A stretch of 41,131 nt of DNA from JAICWP01 sp035278025. Its GTDB lineage: Bacteria; Acidobacteriota; Terriglobia; Terriglobales; Acidobacteriaceae. This document shows, one piece after another, positions 40,517 through 41,131 of the stretch. The notes beneath the pieces were generated by a model. That model worked only from the letters and a program-made list of their open reading frames with translations. It ran no database searches and was not told where the DNA came from. Position numbers and translations under genes: made by a program. The stretch lies in assembly GCA_035278025.1 (NCBI GenBank), contig DATEJK010000026.1, positions 1-41,131 on the forward strand. The letters run 5' to 3'. The first letter of the stretch is position 1; each line of letters starts with the position of its first letter.

Positions 40517-41131
40517 GTGAGCCGCGCGCAGGCCCGATCGGCGGCGCGCACCAACGCCTTGATATCAGCTTCCGAATGCGCCGTGCTGATGATCCAGTGC
40601 AGCCCGTTGGAGGGCGTCATGTAGATGCCTTCGGCCAGCAGCAACTGCACGAAGCGCGAGTAGCGGGCGGCGTCCACGTATGAACAGTAATCGCGGTAAT
40701 CGTGGATGGCCTCTCGCCCGGTGAAGTAGATCTGGAACATAGGCCCGAAGCCCTGCACGATGGCCTTGATCTTGCGTCGGGCAAAAACGTCGCGCAGCCC
40801 GCGGATGGCCGCATCGCCCAAACTGCGTAGTTTGCGGAAAGCGGCGCCTTTCTCGGCAGCGAGCAGGCCAAGGCTGGCGGCAATCACCTTCATGGTCAGG
40901 CGATGGCCGTTGAAAGTGCCGTAATGCAGCACCATGGGTTCGCCCCAGCGCATCTGTTCCAGGATTTCGCGCCGGCCCGTGACTGCGCCCACGGGGAAAC
41001 CCGCGCCCATGGCTTTTCCGAAGGTGCTCAGGTCGGGCTGGAGGCCCCACAGTTCCTGGCAGCCGCCGGGCGCGTAACGGAAGCCGGTGACTACTTCGTC
41101 GAGAATGAAGAGCGCTCCGTGTTGCTGCGCG
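40513..41131 (-). CDS. Class III aminotransferase, GSA-aminomutase-like (5' end outside window)
   Basis: About 205 C-terminal residues. ILDEVVTGFR holds the Asp that contacts the pyridine nitrogen of PLP, and TFGKAMGAGFPVGAV contains the Schiff-base Lys. HYGTFNGHRLTMKVIAASL and EGIYMTPSNGLHWIISTAHSEADI resemble glutamate-1-semialdehyde 2,1-aminomutase (HemL). It differs from standard HemL in several places (AMGAGFP for the usual IGGGLP), so it may be a paralogue acting on another amino compound. Coupled to the ProC-like gene, which hints at a gamma-semialdehyde or cyclic-imine substrate. The start lies beyond base 41131. Confidence 0.82.
   Translation of the reverse strand, partial: AQQHGALFILDEVVTGFRYAPGGCQELWGLQPDLSTFGKAMGAGFPVGAVTGRREILEQMRWGEPMVLHYGTFNGHRLTMKVIAASLGLLAAEKGAAFRKLRSLGDAAIRGLRDVFARRKIKAIVQGFGPMFQIYFTGREAIHDYRDYCSYVDAARYSRFVQLLLAEGIYMTPSNGLHWIISTAHSEADIKALVRAADRACARLT

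Overview
The window reads as chromosomal DNA of a GC-rich soil bacterium, most probably an acidobacterium of the Terriglobia type. This is inferred from several small hypothetical proteins that look like ones I associate with that phylum (7512, 13208, 13552, 19818, 20438), from the dispersed intergenic repeat families, and from the mix of a TonB-type protein, a four-subunit 2-oxoacid:ferredoxin oxidoreductase and F420 genes. No rRNA, tRNA, CRISPR array, phage gene or transposase was seen. The bulk is ordinary, densely packed chromosome.

Layout. 1-5 kb: the end of mutY, a thioredoxin-like protein with a good terminator, then a secreted TPR protein followed 22 bp later by a large protein with a class III cyclase-like domain. 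4.9-5.4 kb: two facing copies of a 58 bp repeat around a broken zinc-ribbon gene. 5.4-9.5 kb: a TonB-like protein with an internally repeated linker, a secreted protein, a SRPBCC protein and a membrane protein. 9.5-12.6 kb: DUF72 protein and a glycogen-debranching-type glucosidase. 12.6-14 kb: ferritin-like protein and two small Cys-rich proteins. 14-17.6 kb: a radical SAM/SPASM enzyme behind two perfect TGTGA-N6-TCACA operators, an OsmC-type protein and a GT39-like glycosyltransferase. 17.6-23.1 kb: CpaE-like ATPase, XRE regulator, two hypotheticals, a PilZ protein and an MFS exporter.

23.4-28.9 kb, minus strand: korD-korA-korB-korC, encoding a probable 2-oxoglutarate:ferredoxin oxidoreductase with a third CRP-like site upstream, and an osmoprotectant-type ABC transporter. 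29-30.2 kb: a transglutaminase-fold protein. 30.2-35.7 kb, minus strand: one tight operon cofG-cofD-cofC-cofE-cofH-npdG. It holds every core enzyme for making coenzyme F420 plus the NADPH:F420 oxidoreductase that reduces it, the most coherent pathway in the window. 35.8-41.1 kb: a secreted S15/CocE hydrolase with the acidic cluster of alpha-amino-acid ester hydrolases, two SDR dehydrogenases separated by a composite palindromic repeat, a ProC-like reductase and the end of a class III (GSA-type) aminotransferase.

A possible theme is control of oxygen-sensitive chemistry: CRP/FNR-type operators stand before the radical SAM gene and before korDABC, both iron-sulfur systems. This is an inference from motif matches alone.
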